Part shown: positions 57,063 through 64,000 of the stretch, piece by piece
Position numbering within the stretch: the first letter of the stretch is position 1
How the letters are laid out: each line of letters opens with the position of its first letter
DNA from: Clostridiales bacterium Firm_14
GTDB taxonomy: Bacteria; Bacillota; Clostridia; Saccharofermentanales; Saccharofermentanaceae
Direction: 5' to 3'
Assembly: GCA_001604135.1 (NCBI GenBank)
Contig: LVAT01000005.1
Coordinates: 62,001 to 126,000, forward strand
DNA: 64,000 nucleotides
Notes under the pieces: generated by a model
The model's input: only the letters and a program-made list of their open reading frames with translations
Databases searched by the model: none
What the model was told of the DNA's origin: nothing
Translations under genes and position numbers: made by a program

Positions 57063-58791
57063 GTATAAGGACATTCTTTTTAAAGTAATTCACTTAAGGA
57101 GCATCATCGGTTACAACAGCCTTGTTTTCGCGCTTAAGAAGACTCCGGTAATCGGAAACCTTATCCCGGACAAGCTTTATTCGACCACATTCCTTAAGGT
57201 CATCTACTGGATATTCCATGTGATCGTGGAGGTCTTTAAGCTCTTTATCGGAAAGATCTTCGGTCTTGGAATGATCTACCTTGCAGCATTCCTTTTGTCC
57301 GACCAGTATATTGAGCATGAGATGGTTCAGGGTGTAAGCCGCAGTGCGATGTACGGCAATCTCGGCCTGTTTATCTTCCTTTTGTATGCTTTTTGCGGAA
57401 TCCTCATCAGGGTACCGTATTTTAACTGCACCACGGAGAAGGAATACCTTGTCTTTATGCTCCGTATGGATGCTAAAAAGCTGAATGAGACACTTATCTG
57501 GTACGATCTTGCAAAACTTTTTATCGGCTATATAATGGCCGGCATTTTTGCTGTTATTACAGGCGCTCCGTTCTGGCTCTGGCTCGGGATCCCTGTTCTC
57601 GCGCTGGCTGTCAAGTTCCTTGGCATAGGACTTCAGATCCTCAGCTTCAGATTCAAGTCCAGGCTTCACAAGTCACTTAAGATAAGCGCTGTAGCTTATC
57701 TCATCAGACTTGCACTTGTTTTGCTCGCCGGACCTTTCTTTATTGTTTTTGTCGCGAACGGATATTTCATTCCGATGCCTCAGATGGTAATCATTACCGT
57801 TCTTACAGTCATTGCAGGAATATGGGGCCTTACTATGTTTTTGAAGACTGATTCCAACCTTCACAGAAGGGCTCTGCACGATAATATAAGCAAGACCGAA
57901 GTGAAGGCAACAAGCCAGTACGATAACACCAAGAGCTTCAAGAAGATCAAAGCAAAAGGCACCGTAAAGGGCGATAAGAAGGGCTTTGAGTATCTGAATG
58001 CTTTATTTGTAAAAAGACACTGGACGATGCTCTGCATGAAGCCGGTCATCTTCACGATCATTGTAGCCGCAGTCATGATCCTTCTTTCAGGGGAATTTAT
58101 CTACGGATATTATTCCCGCTACGGCGCTGACAACTGCTGGAACATGGTTATTACAAACATCATTAATTTCTTCACTTTCAGAGGTTTTAGTGATCCGCTT
58201 CTGCCGGTCGGAAATGATCCTGCTTTTGAGTTCTTCAGATATGTTGCCCAGTCACATCTGCTTGCCCTGATGATCCCGCTGTCGATTTCCGATAATTCCT
58301 TTAAGAATACTCAGGCTATGTTTATTAATTGCGATAACAGCCTTATGACATTCAGTTTTTTTAAACAGCGCGAAAAGATAATCAAACTCTTTGATATCAG
58401 GCTTAAGCAATTGATAAAGATAAATATCGGACCGGTCGTTTCTTTAGGACTTTTTGCCGATCTGATCCTCTTTGTCACTGGTGGCCAGAGTTATCCGGGT
58501 GAATATCTTGTGACGATACTCGTCGGCTTCATGCTGAGCATATTGACTTCCGTTACATGGCTTGCTCTTTATTATCTTTTCCAGCCGTTTACTACTTCGG
58601 TTGTTGCCAAGAGCGGCGCGTACAGGATCACCAGCATAATCATCTACTCAGTAGCATCGATCCTCGTGTGGGTTCCTCTGGTATCTTATATCCTCGCACC
58701 TGTGCTTCTGGTATTCACAGCAGGATATGTGTTCTTCCTGAGAAACCGTGTCTATAAGCTGGCTCCGAAAACCTGGAAGATCAAGTCGTAA
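57052..58791 (+). CDS. Large ABC-2-like membrane subunit
   Basis: A 579-residue membrane protein with about eleven to twelve hydrophobic segments and a charged cytoplasmic middle region (about 275-320, KTEVKATSQYDNTKSFKKIK). I do not recognise a specific family, but the gene overlaps the preceding ATPase, so it is most likely the cognate permease; doubled helix content suggests a fused or extended ABC-2 type. ATG 57052 is chosen because AAGGGA lies 8 bases before it; another in-frame ATG at 57043 is too close to that site. The transported compound is unknown. Confidence 0.8.
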   Translation: MINEYKDILFKVIHLRSIIGYNSLVFALKKTPVIGNLIPDKLYSTTFLKVIYWIFHVIVEVFKLFIGKIFGLGMIYLAAFLLSDQYIEHEMVQGVSRSAMYGNLGLFIFLLYAFCGILIRVPYFNCTTEKEYLVFMLRMDAKKLNETLIWYDLAKLFIGYIMAGIFAVITGAPFWLWLGIPVLALAVKFLGIGLQILSFRFKSRLHKSLKISAVAYLIRLALVLLAGPFFIVFVANGYFIPMPQMVIITVLTVIAGIWGLTMFLKTDSNLHRRALHDNISKTEVKATSQYDNTKSFKKIKAKGTVKGDKKGFEYLNALFVKRHWTMLCMKPVIFTIIVAAVMILLSGEFIYGYYSRYGADNCWNMVITNIINFFTFRGFSDPLLPVGNDPAFEFFRYVAQSHLLALMIPLSISDNSFKNTQAMFINCDNSLMTFSFFKQREKIIKLFDIRLKQLIKINIGPVVSLGLFADLILFVTGGQSYPGEYLVTILVGFMLSILTSVTWLALYYLFQPFTTSVVAKSGAYRITSIIIYSVASILVWVPLVSYILAPVLLVFTAGYVFFLRNRVYKLAPKTWKIKS

Positions 58792-58837
58792 TTCCTTAAA
58801 TATAATTAATTTCTATAAACAAATTGTATTAAACCTG

Positions 58838-58846
58838 TGATAGAAT
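58838..58846 (+). promoter_or_regulatory. Extended -10 promoter of the GGDEF gene
   Basis: TGATAGAAT lies 35 bases before ATG 58882. No good -35 is visible. Confidence 0.45.
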
Positions 58847-58881
58847 CCTCTTAAGATATTTTGATATTTTGGAGGGACAGA

Positions 58882-60288
58882 ATGGACTTCAAGAGTTTTG
58901 TCGACATGATCGATGTCATGACCTGTGTTATGTCGGTCGAGACAAAAGAAGACGGCTCTTACGGGGAAATAAGGATCGTCACCGGCAATCAGGCATATGT
59001 TAATTCAATTGAACATGCCAATCCGGATGTCCCGCAGCTGCTTACTTCGAAGTTTGTTCCGAACAGCCTTTATCAGAATTATTTCCCCACGGATCTGAAT
59101 TTTGAGGACTTCTGTTTCAGATGTGCCGTATTAAAGCAGCCGATGCATACCTATGTGCATCCTGACAGATTCGACTTCTGGTTCAATCTTTTCATGATGC
59201 CGTTGGGATCTGAAGGAAATCTCCATTACTGCACATATTCCCAGGTCGTATCCAGAAATGCAGATACTGAGGAGATGAGCAATACTTCTGCTTCGATCGC
59301 ATCGAAAGTCCTTAATACCTGCATCAAGCTCAGAGGAACGACCAACTTCCAGCACACTATGGATGAGGTTATTTCTGATATCAGAAAGCTTTGTGATGCG
59401 CAGTCCTGCGTTATCCTCCTTACGGACGACGAGAACAGAACATGTACCGCACTTTGCGAATCAAGAAATGAGTATTCAATGCTTCCGAGCATGACAGGCG
59501 TCTTGAGGGAAGGCTTCTACGATCTTGTTGTTTCCTGGAAGGATACGATCGGAGGCAGCAACTGCCTGATCGCCAAGAACAGGAATGACTGGGAATATAT
59601 CAAGCAGAAGAATCCTGACTGGTATGAATCTCTCATGAAGAACCATGTTGAGAGCATCGTTTTATTCCCTCTAAAATCCACGGATGAGACTCTTGGGTAC
59701 ATCTGGGCATGTAATTTTGATATCGAGAATACCGTTAAGATCAAGGAGGCTCTCGAACTTACTACTTTCTTCGTAGGTTCCGAGATCGCAAACCAAAGAC
59801 TTGTTAAGAAACTCAGGATATTAAGTTCCATCGATATGCTTACCGGTGTTCTGAACAGGAACGAGATGAACAACAGGATCGACGGATTAAGGAAGAGCGG
59901 CAGCGAGGAGCTTAAAGGATTGGGCATTGTTTTCGCTGACTTAAACGGTCTTAAGAGAGTAAACGATAATGAAGGACACGCAGCCGGAGACCTGCTCCTC
60001 AAGAATGGCGCGATCCTTCTCCAGAACGTCTTTGTCGGCGATGAGATCTACAGAGCCGGCGGCGATGAGTTCATGATCCTGCTGTCCTTTACGACTGAAG
60101 AGAAGCTTGTTGAGAAGATCGAGAGGACAAAGAAGCTTTCCAGACATTACGGAAACGTATCTTTCGCCATGGGATATTGCTATCAGAACATGCTTGGCGA
60201 TATTACCGAAGTCCTTAAGACTGCTGACGAGAGAATGTACGAAGACAAGGACAAGTATTATAAGGAACACCCGGAACTGAAGAGATAA
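58882..60288 (+). CDS. GAF-GGDEF diguanylate cyclase
   Basis: A 468-residue soluble signalling protein that should make cyclic di-GMP. The N-terminal 130 residues resemble a PAS-like sensor fold, residues about 145-300 a GAF domain (ISDIRKLCDAQSCVILLTDD), and about 305-465 the GGDEF domain: MLTGVLNRNEMNNRI, VFADLNGLKRVNDNEGHAAG and the intact active site YRAGGDEFMIL. There are no membrane helices. The RxxD inhibitory site is not evident before GGDEF. GGAGGG lies 5-6 bases before ATG 58882; an in-frame upstream TTG at 58861 is rejected. The ligand of the sensor part is unknown. Confidence 0.92.
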   Translation: MDFKSFVDMIDVMTCVMSVETKEDGSYGEIRIVTGNQAYVNSIEHANPDVPQLLTSKFVPNSLYQNYFPTDLNFEDFCFRCAVLKQPMHTYVHPDRFDFWFNLFMMPLGSEGNLHYCTYSQVVSRNADTEEMSNTSASIASKVLNTCIKLRGTTNFQHTMDEVISDIRKLCDAQSCVILLTDDENRTCTALCESRNEYSMLPSMTGVLREGFYDLVVSWKDTIGGSNCLIAKNRNDWEYIKQKNPDWYESLMKNHVESIVLFPLKSTDETLGYIWACNFDIENTVKIKEALELTTFFVGSEIANQRLVKKLRILSSIDMLTGVLNRNEMNNRIDGLRKSGSEELKGLGIVFADLNGLKRVNDNEGHAAGDLLLKNGAILLQNVFVGDEIYRAGGDEFMILLSFTTEEKLVEKIERTKKLSRHYGNVSFAMGYCYQNMLGDITEVLKTADERMYEDKDKYYKEHPELKR

Positions 60289-60296
60289 GAAAAATA

Positions 60297-60349
60297 AACC
60301 TCTGTACGAGTTATTTGCGACAGCAAATATTGTCTGAAGTACAGAGGTT
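60297..60349 (-). terminator. Nested hairpin, terminator of tRNA-Ala
   Basis: AACCTCTGTAC (60297-60307) and GTACAGAGGTT (60339-60349) pair perfectly over 11 bp; inside the loop ATTTGC and GCAAAT (60313-60328) form a second hairpin. On the minus strand the stem is followed by TTTATTTTTC, so it terminates the tRNA-Ala transcript. It could also slow transcription from the GGDEF gene. Confidence 0.65.
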
Positions 60350-60364
60350 ATTCATTTTCGACCT

Positions 60365-60439
60365 TGGTGGAGCATACGGGACTTGAACCCGTGACCCCCA
60401 CACTGCCAGTGTGATGCGCTCCCACTGCGCTAATGCCCC
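60365..60439 (-). tRNA. tRNA-Ala (anticodon GGC)
   Basis: On the minus strand the acceptor GGGGCAT pairs with ATGCTCC, including the G3-U70 pair that marks tRNA-Ala. The anticodon stem CACAC/GTGTG with loop TGGCA gives GGC, the T-arm is GGGTTCAAGTCCC, discriminator A and CCA are encoded. It stands alone. Confidence 0.95.
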
Positions 60440-60475
60440 GTCTGATTAACGATTATACGTGGCTTTGAATATTTA

Positions 60476-60484
60476 TGCTATACT
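60476..60484 (+). promoter_or_regulatory. Extended -10 promoter of galM
   Basis: TGCTATACT lies 37 bases before ATG 60522. No convincing -35. Confidence 0.45.
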
Positions 60485-60521
60485 TCTTTTTATCTAATCT
60501 TTTTACGGAGGTTTTTGGGGA

Positions 60522-61631
60522 ATGAGTATTACAACAGGCGAATTGGTTTCAGTAAAAGATTCCTCTCTTAAGGCTAAGAAGTTCACGATCACAATAGACG
60601 GCGGCTATGAGGCTTCTGTCATTACATATGGTGCAGTCATTACTGATCTTATCGTTCCCGATAAGGATGGCAAGCCCACGGACATCATGCTCGGCTGCAA
60701 GGGCCTTGATGAGTATATGGGCAACGGCGCTAATCACGGTGCAGTCGTAGGGCGTTCAGCTAACAGGATCAAGGACGCTTCCTTTGTTATCAACGGCGTT
60801 AAGTACCAGATCCCCAAGAATGAAGGCGAGAATAACCTCCACTCCGGCAATCCCGGTTACCATAATGTATTCTGGGACGGCAAGATCCTTTCTGAGGAAG
60901 AGGCTGATGCGATCATATTAGATTCCAAGATCGCAGGCATCCCCGGCTGCGACGGCGGAGCAGTCCTTTTAAGCTATACGAGCCCTGACGGAGCTACGGG
61001 TTTCCCCGGAAACCTTGATACAAAGGTCCTTTATTGCTGGCTCGAGGATAAGACGTTCCTGATCCTTTATTGCGGAAAGACAGACAAGGATACGATTTTC
61101 GCGCCCACAAACCACGCATATTTCAACCTCAGAGGCGAGGCTGCAGAGGGCACGGTCAATAACGACCTCATCATGATCAACTCTGACAAGATCACGATCA
61201 AGGACGACATGAACGTTCCTACAGGCGAGCTTCTGGATGTTGATGGCACGGTTTTCGACTGCAGGGAATACCGCTTCATCGGCGAGCTCAACGACAGTGA
61301 TGACCATCAGATGGTCATCTCCAAGGGTATCGACCAGAACTTCTGCCTTAATACTACAGCAGGCACATTCTCATTTGCAGCTGCAGTTACGGCTCCTGAG
61401 TCCGGAATCACCATGGAGTGCTTAACAGACCTTCCCGGCATCCAGATCTATGCAGGAAACAATCTGGGCAGCCCGCTCGACATCAAGACAACAAAGGCTT
61501 ACGGCCAGTATGATGCTATCTGCCTTGAGGCTCAGATGGTACCAAATGCCGTTAACCTTGAAGGATTTGCTTCTCCTGTCATCAAGGCAGGGAAGAAGGT
61601 TTACCACGCCTGCGGATACAGATTTGTTTAA
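60522..61631 (+). CDS. galM: Aldose 1-epimerase (galactose mutarotase)
   Basis: A 369-residue enzyme that interconverts alpha and beta forms of galactose and related sugars. Marks: GRSANRIKDASF, the substrate-binding His in NNLHSGNPGYHNVFWD, the catalytic His in APTNHAYFNLRG and the catalytic Glu in ICLEAQMVPNAVN. Length is normal. ACGGAGG lies well before ATG 60522, with a GGGGA closer by. No other galactose-pathway genes are adjacent, though a GH2 relative is encoded at 8510. Confidence 0.95.
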   Translation: MSITTGELVSVKDSSLKAKKFTITIDGGYEASVITYGAVITDLIVPDKDGKPTDIMLGCKGLDEYMGNGANHGAVVGRSANRIKDASFVINGVKYQIPKNEGENNLHSGNPGYHNVFWDGKILSEEEADAIILDSKIAGIPGCDGGAVLLSYTSPDGATGFPGNLDTKVLYCWLEDKTFLILYCGKTDKDTIFAPTNHAYFNLRGEAAEGTVNNDLIMINSDKITIKDDMNVPTGELLDVDGTVFDCREYRFIGELNDSDDHQMVISKGIDQNFCLNTTAGTFSFAAAVTAPESGITMECLTDLPGIQIYAGNNLGSPLDIKTTKAYGQYDAICLEAQMVPNAVNLEGFASPVIKAGKKVYHACGYRFV

Positions 61632-61658
61632 ATCATTGATGATTTTGGCGTTTTTGAG

Positions 61659-61667
61659 TGGTACAAT
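61659..61667 (+). promoter_or_regulatory. Extended -10 promoter of ilvE
   Basis: TGGTACAAT lies 44 bases before ATG 61712. No convincing -35 is seen. A small AAATCA/TGATTT hairpin just upstream (61630-61645) may end the galM transcript weakly. Confidence 0.5.
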
Positions 61668-61711
61668 GCTTAACTAATTAAAAACAATCTTTAAGAAAGA
61701 AGGAATGTTTT

Positions 61712-62746
61712 ATGGAAAAGAAGAATCTCGATTGGTCAAATTTGACCTTCTCTTATCAGAAGACAGATAAGAGATTCGTAGCTAACTACACGAACGGCGC
61801 ATGGGACGAAGGTGCGCTCATCGATGACGACATGATCGTCATGAGCGAAGACGCTGGCGTTCTCCAGTATGCTCAGACAGTTTTCGAAGGCCTTAAGGCT
61901 TATGAGACAGTAGACGGCAGGATCGTTACTTTCCGTCCTGACCTCAACGCTGAAAGACTTCATGACTCTGCAGTCCGCCTCGAGATTCCCCCGATTTCCA
62001 AGGAATTATTCCTCAGATCAGTCCAGGAGACAGTTGCAGGCAACGCAGCTTGGGTTCCTCCGTATGGTTCCGGCGCATCACTCTACCTGAGACCTTATAT
62101 CTTCGGTATTAACCCCGTTATCGGTGTTAAGCCTGCTGATGACTATCAGTACAGAATCTTCGCTACACCTGTAGGCCCTTACTTCAAGGGCGGCGCTAAG
62201 CCGATCGCAGTTAAGATCTCTGACTTTGACCGTGCTGCTCCGAGAGGAACAGGCAACATCAAGGCAGGTCTCAACTATGCTATGTCTCTCCACGCAATCG
62301 TTACAGCACACAAGGAAGGATTTGCTGAGAACATCTATCTCGATCCTGCTACACGTACAAAGATCGAGGAGACAGGCGGAGCTAACATCATCCTCACAGA
62401 CGGTCAGGGCACACTCGTTGTACCTAAGTCCGATTCCATCCTGCCTTCAATCACAAGAAGATCGCTTGTTTACGTTGCTGAGCATTACTGCGGCATGAAG
62501 ATCGAGGAGAGGGAAGTATACCTCGACGAGATCATGAGCGGTAAGTTCACAGAGGGCGGTCTCTGCGGTACAGCTGCAGTTATCTCACCTCTCGGCTCCA
62601 TCAATGATCACGGCAAGGAGTTCAAGTTCGCTTCCGGCATGGAGGAGATGGGTCCTGTCATGACAAAGCTCAGAGAAACACTCACAGGCATCCAGATGGG
62701 TACTGTTGAAGCACCTGAGGGCTGGATCATGGAGATCAAAGTCTGA
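61712..62746 (+). CDS. ilvE: Branched-chain amino acid aminotransferase
   Basis: A 344-residue PLP enzyme for the last step of leucine, isoleucine and valine synthesis. Marks: VFEGLKAYETVDGRIVTFRP, LYLRPYIFGINPVIGV, the PLP lysine in GNIKAGLNYAMSLHA, IEETGGANIILTDG and GLCGTAAVISPLGSI. Length and motifs match class IV aminotransferases of the IlvE/BCAT2 type (about 340). AAAGGA lies about 8 bases before the ATG. It works in the same pathway as leuCDB 11 kb upstream. Codon use is notably uniform, suggesting high expression. Confidence 0.96.
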   Translation: MEKKNLDWSNLTFSYQKTDKRFVANYTNGAWDEGALIDDDMIVMSEDAGVLQYAQTVFEGLKAYETVDGRIVTFRPDLNAERLHDSAVRLEIPPISKELFLRSVQETVAGNAAWVPPYGSGASLYLRPYIFGINPVIGVKPADDYQYRIFATPVGPYFKGGAKPIAVKISDFDRAAPRGTGNIKAGLNYAMSLHAIVTAHKEGFAENIYLDPATRTKIEETGGANIILTDGQGTLVVPKSDSILPSITRRSLVYVAEHYCGMKIEEREVYLDEIMSGKFTEGGLCGTAAVISPLGSINDHGKEFKFASGMEEMGPVMTKLRETLTGIQMGTVEAPEGWIMEIKV

Positions 62747-62769
62747 TCCTTAGCTAATTGATTTTTAGA

Positions 62770-62797
62770 AGGGCTGTCTCGCATGAGGCAGCTCTTT
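62770..62797 (+). terminator. Rho-independent terminator (GGGCTGYCTC family)
   Basis: AGGGCTGTCTC pairs with GAGGCAGCTCT around GCAT and is followed by TTTTG. It is the third member of the stem family seen at 39917 and 41505. Confidence 0.85.
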
Positions 62798-62886
62798 TGT
62801 TTGCTCCCGGGCTGTTTGGACGGTAATTTGGGCGGCTATAGCCGTTCATTTAGCCGTCATTTTCGATATTCCGGAAAAAGGAATAA

Positions 62887-63651
62887 CTATTTAACCGCTG
62901 CCTTTAAAACCGCATAGCTGTATAACCCTACACCTTCTGAAGCATTCGGGTGGAAGTCGTTATACATGTATTTGTCATAGCCTTCCGCGTAGATTACTGA
63001 AGTAATGACCGGGTCGGGGTTTATGTATTGGTAGCCGGAGCCGGCACACATATCCTTAAGCGCATCGCGGAAGCTGTTGCCCAGATCGTTTATGTCTTCA
63101 CTCTGACCGATAAAGGTCCAGGGCGCAATAAAATAAAGCTTCGCATCGGGTGAGATGCCCTTTATGGTATCTGCCAGCAGGGAGCATCTCTGTGCAAATT
63201 CTTCTGGTGTCTGAGCGGATTTGACGGCATTCCTGAAGATTACGTCATTGATTCCTATGGCGATAACGTAAATGTCAGCGTTGGGAATTGCAGTCGCCTG
63301 TTCTATGAGGTATTGGACCATCCAGCCACCTGTCGAAAGGTTAGAGATGCTGCCTTTTATATATGGGGTCAGCGGGTCATACCAATGGATCCCGTTTATC
63401 TCCGTTCCGGCTGTGATGCTGTCTCCCAGAAAGCAAACGGAACGCCCGCTTTGGAGATCTTCAAAAAGCTCACTGTTCTTGAGTTCATCGGTCATGCCGC
63501 CGTAGATCTCATATTTAGTCTGAACTTGAGGAGCATCAGGTGAATTAGGATATAGGAAAACGAACACAAAAAAGCCGAGAACGAGCAGCAAAAAGACTAT
63601 CGACAAGACGATAGCAGGAGTTTTAACAGTTGCAGAGCCTTCTTTTTCCAT
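62887..63651 (-). CDS. Membrane-anchored SGNH/GDSL-type hydrolase
   Basis: A 254-residue esterase-like protein. One membrane helix (about 11-33) is followed by an external SGNH fold: block I VCFLGDSITAGTEI (Ser76 or so), Gly in STGGWMVQYL, block III AIGINDVIFRN and block V YMYNDFHPNASEG with the catalytic Asp and His. Members remove acetyl or acyl groups from polysaccharides, peptidoglycan or lipids; the surface location suggests glycan deacetylation. ATG 63651 has no Shine-Dalgarno but has TGCTAAAAT ending six bases upstream, suggesting a leaderless transcript. Confidence 0.86.
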   Translation of the reverse strand: MEKEGSATVKTPAIVLSIVFLLLVLGFFVFVFLYPNSPDAPQVQTKYEIYGGMTDELKNSELFEDLQSGRSVCFLGDSITAGTEINGIHWYDPLTPYIKGSISNLSTGGWMVQYLIEQATAIPNADIYVIAIGINDVIFRNAVKSAQTPEEFAQRCSLLADTIKGISPDAKLYFIAPWTFIGQSEDINDLGNSFRDALKDMCAGSGYQYINPDPVITSVIYAEGYDKYMYNDFHPNASEGVGLYSYAVLKAAVK

Positions 63652-63657
63652 AAATTG

Positions 63658-63663
63658 ATTTTA
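63658..63663 (-). promoter_or_regulatory. Extended -10 box six bases before ATG (putative leaderless)
   Basis: On the minus strand TGC-TAAAAT (hexamer 63663-63658) is followed by CAATTT and ATG at 63651, with no room for a ribosome binding site. A terminator for the upstream ddh gene lies directly behind it. Confidence 0.5.
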
Positions 63664-63677
63664 GCAAATCAGCAAAT

Positions 63678-63709
63678 AAAAAACCTGCACACCTTAAAAA
63701 GTGTGCAGG
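63678..63709 (-). terminator. Rho-independent terminator of ddh
   Basis: CCTGCACAC and GTGTGCAGG pair over 9 bp around CTTAAAAA; on the minus strand the stem is followed by TTTTTT (63683-63678). It lies 24 bases after the ddh stop. Confidence 0.9.
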
Positions 63710-63732
63710 CAATGATCGAAGTTTAAATGATA

Positions 63733-64000
63733 TCAGAGAAGGTGAGCTCTTAAATCCTCGCCGGAAAGAGGTGAGAGGAGAGCAGGTGCGATATCGAAGA
63801 CTGTCTTGCAGCCGAAATCGCCCTTCTGCGAAAGACGGTAGATGGCTCTTGCGTATGCTGTGAGGACAGAGCCCGTGAACTCAGGGTTGGAGTCGAGCTT
63901 TAATGAATACTCGATAACGTGCTTGTTCTCGCCGTTTACACCTGTCTTGCCTGTGCGGAATACGAAGCCGCCGTGGTTGATCCTGGAGTGGTCTCTTACG
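63733..64000 (-). CDS. ddh: meso-Diaminopimelate dehydrogenase, C-terminal 89 residues (partial)
   Basis: The minus-strand frame is open from the window edge to TGA at 63733-63735. The 89 visible residues include HGGFVFRTGKTGVNGENKHV, IEYSLKLDSNPEFTGSVLTA, AYARAIYRLSQKGDFGCKTV and FDIAPALLSPLSGEDLRAHL, which match the C-terminus of Ddh, the NADPH-dependent enzyme that makes meso-diaminopimelate in one step for lysine and peptidoglycan synthesis. The N-terminal two thirds, including the NADPH-binding domain, lie outside the window. No start is visible here, and the gene has its own terminator. Identification is firm despite truncation. Confidence 0.92.
   Translation of the reverse strand, partial: VRDHSRINHGGFVFRTGKTGVNGENKHVIEYSLKLDSNPEFTGSVLTAYARAIYRLSQKGDFGCKTVFDIAPALLSPLSGEDLRAHLL

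Overview
The window looks like a chromosome segment from a Gram-positive anaerobe of the Bacillota, class Clostridia (my guess is a gut or rumen Oscillospirales/Saccharofermentans-like lineage). The grounds are AGGAGG-type ribosome binding sites, TTGACA/TATAAT and extended -10 promoters, lipobox signals, LytTR/DUF3021 and bacitracin-type ABC modules, an AGCS symporter, an Ala/Lys-rich histone-like protein with a DUF6465-like tail, and a Ddh-type diaminopimelate dehydrogenase. No phage, transposase, CRISPR array or rRNA is visible. Nearly all of the sequence is coding, in short operons on both strands.

Layout. 1-4.2 kb: the 3' part of metG, tatD, a small membrane protein, an XRE-type regulator and a CPBP protease homologue. 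4.3-4.6 kb: tRNA-Val, tRNA-Asp and tRNA-Phe. 4.7-8.2 kb: a degenerate CPBP protein, then a membrane-anchored phosphodiester glycosidase (NAGPA) protein with an unknown membrane partner. 8.5-12.5 kb: a LacZ-type GH2 protein that has lost its catalytic residues, followed by a sugar O-acetyltransferase. 12.5-12.9 kb: a tandem array of six related hairpins. 13-17.5 kb: an OFA-type MFS transporter, NAD(P)HX epimerase, a GT-C-like membrane protein and a Cof-type phosphatase. 17.5-29.1 kb: a large lipoprotein divergent from an operon of response regulator, ABC ATPase, permease, five tandem paralogous membrane proteins and histidine kinase. 29.1-33 kb (minus): a GT-C-like membrane protein and a sodium:amino acid symporter. 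33-36.2 kb: a LytTR/DUF3021 regulatory pair preceded by a 12-codon ORF, then two tandem transglutaminase-like lipoproteins. 36.2-41.5 kb: YhaM-like exonuclease, a phosphatase with an ECF S component, an ECF sigma factor with a putative anti-sigma, and an FAD dehydrogenase. 41.5-46.4 kb (minus): DUF1508 protein and a Nat-like ABC exporter with one permease fused to a CPBP domain. 46.6-56.1 kb: histone-like protein, ABC-F, leuCDB, ppx and a ppk carrying a histone-like tail. 56.3-64 kb: an ABC exporter, a GAF-GGDEF protein, tRNA-Ala, galM, ilvE, an SGNH hydrolase and the end of ddh.

Main themes are envelope sensing and export (three ABC-2 type exporters, a split two-component system, LytTR and ECF sigma modules), branched-chain amino acid synthesis (leuCDB, ilvE), polyphosphate turnover (ppx-ppk) and nucleoid-type basic proteins. 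The most unusual signals are the covarying hairpin array at 12505-12906, the Lys/Ala-rich N-terminus of PPK, the active-site-less GH2 protein, the five-copy membrane protein family, and a set of genes whose -10 box sits exactly six bases before the ATG, which suggests leaderless mRNAs.
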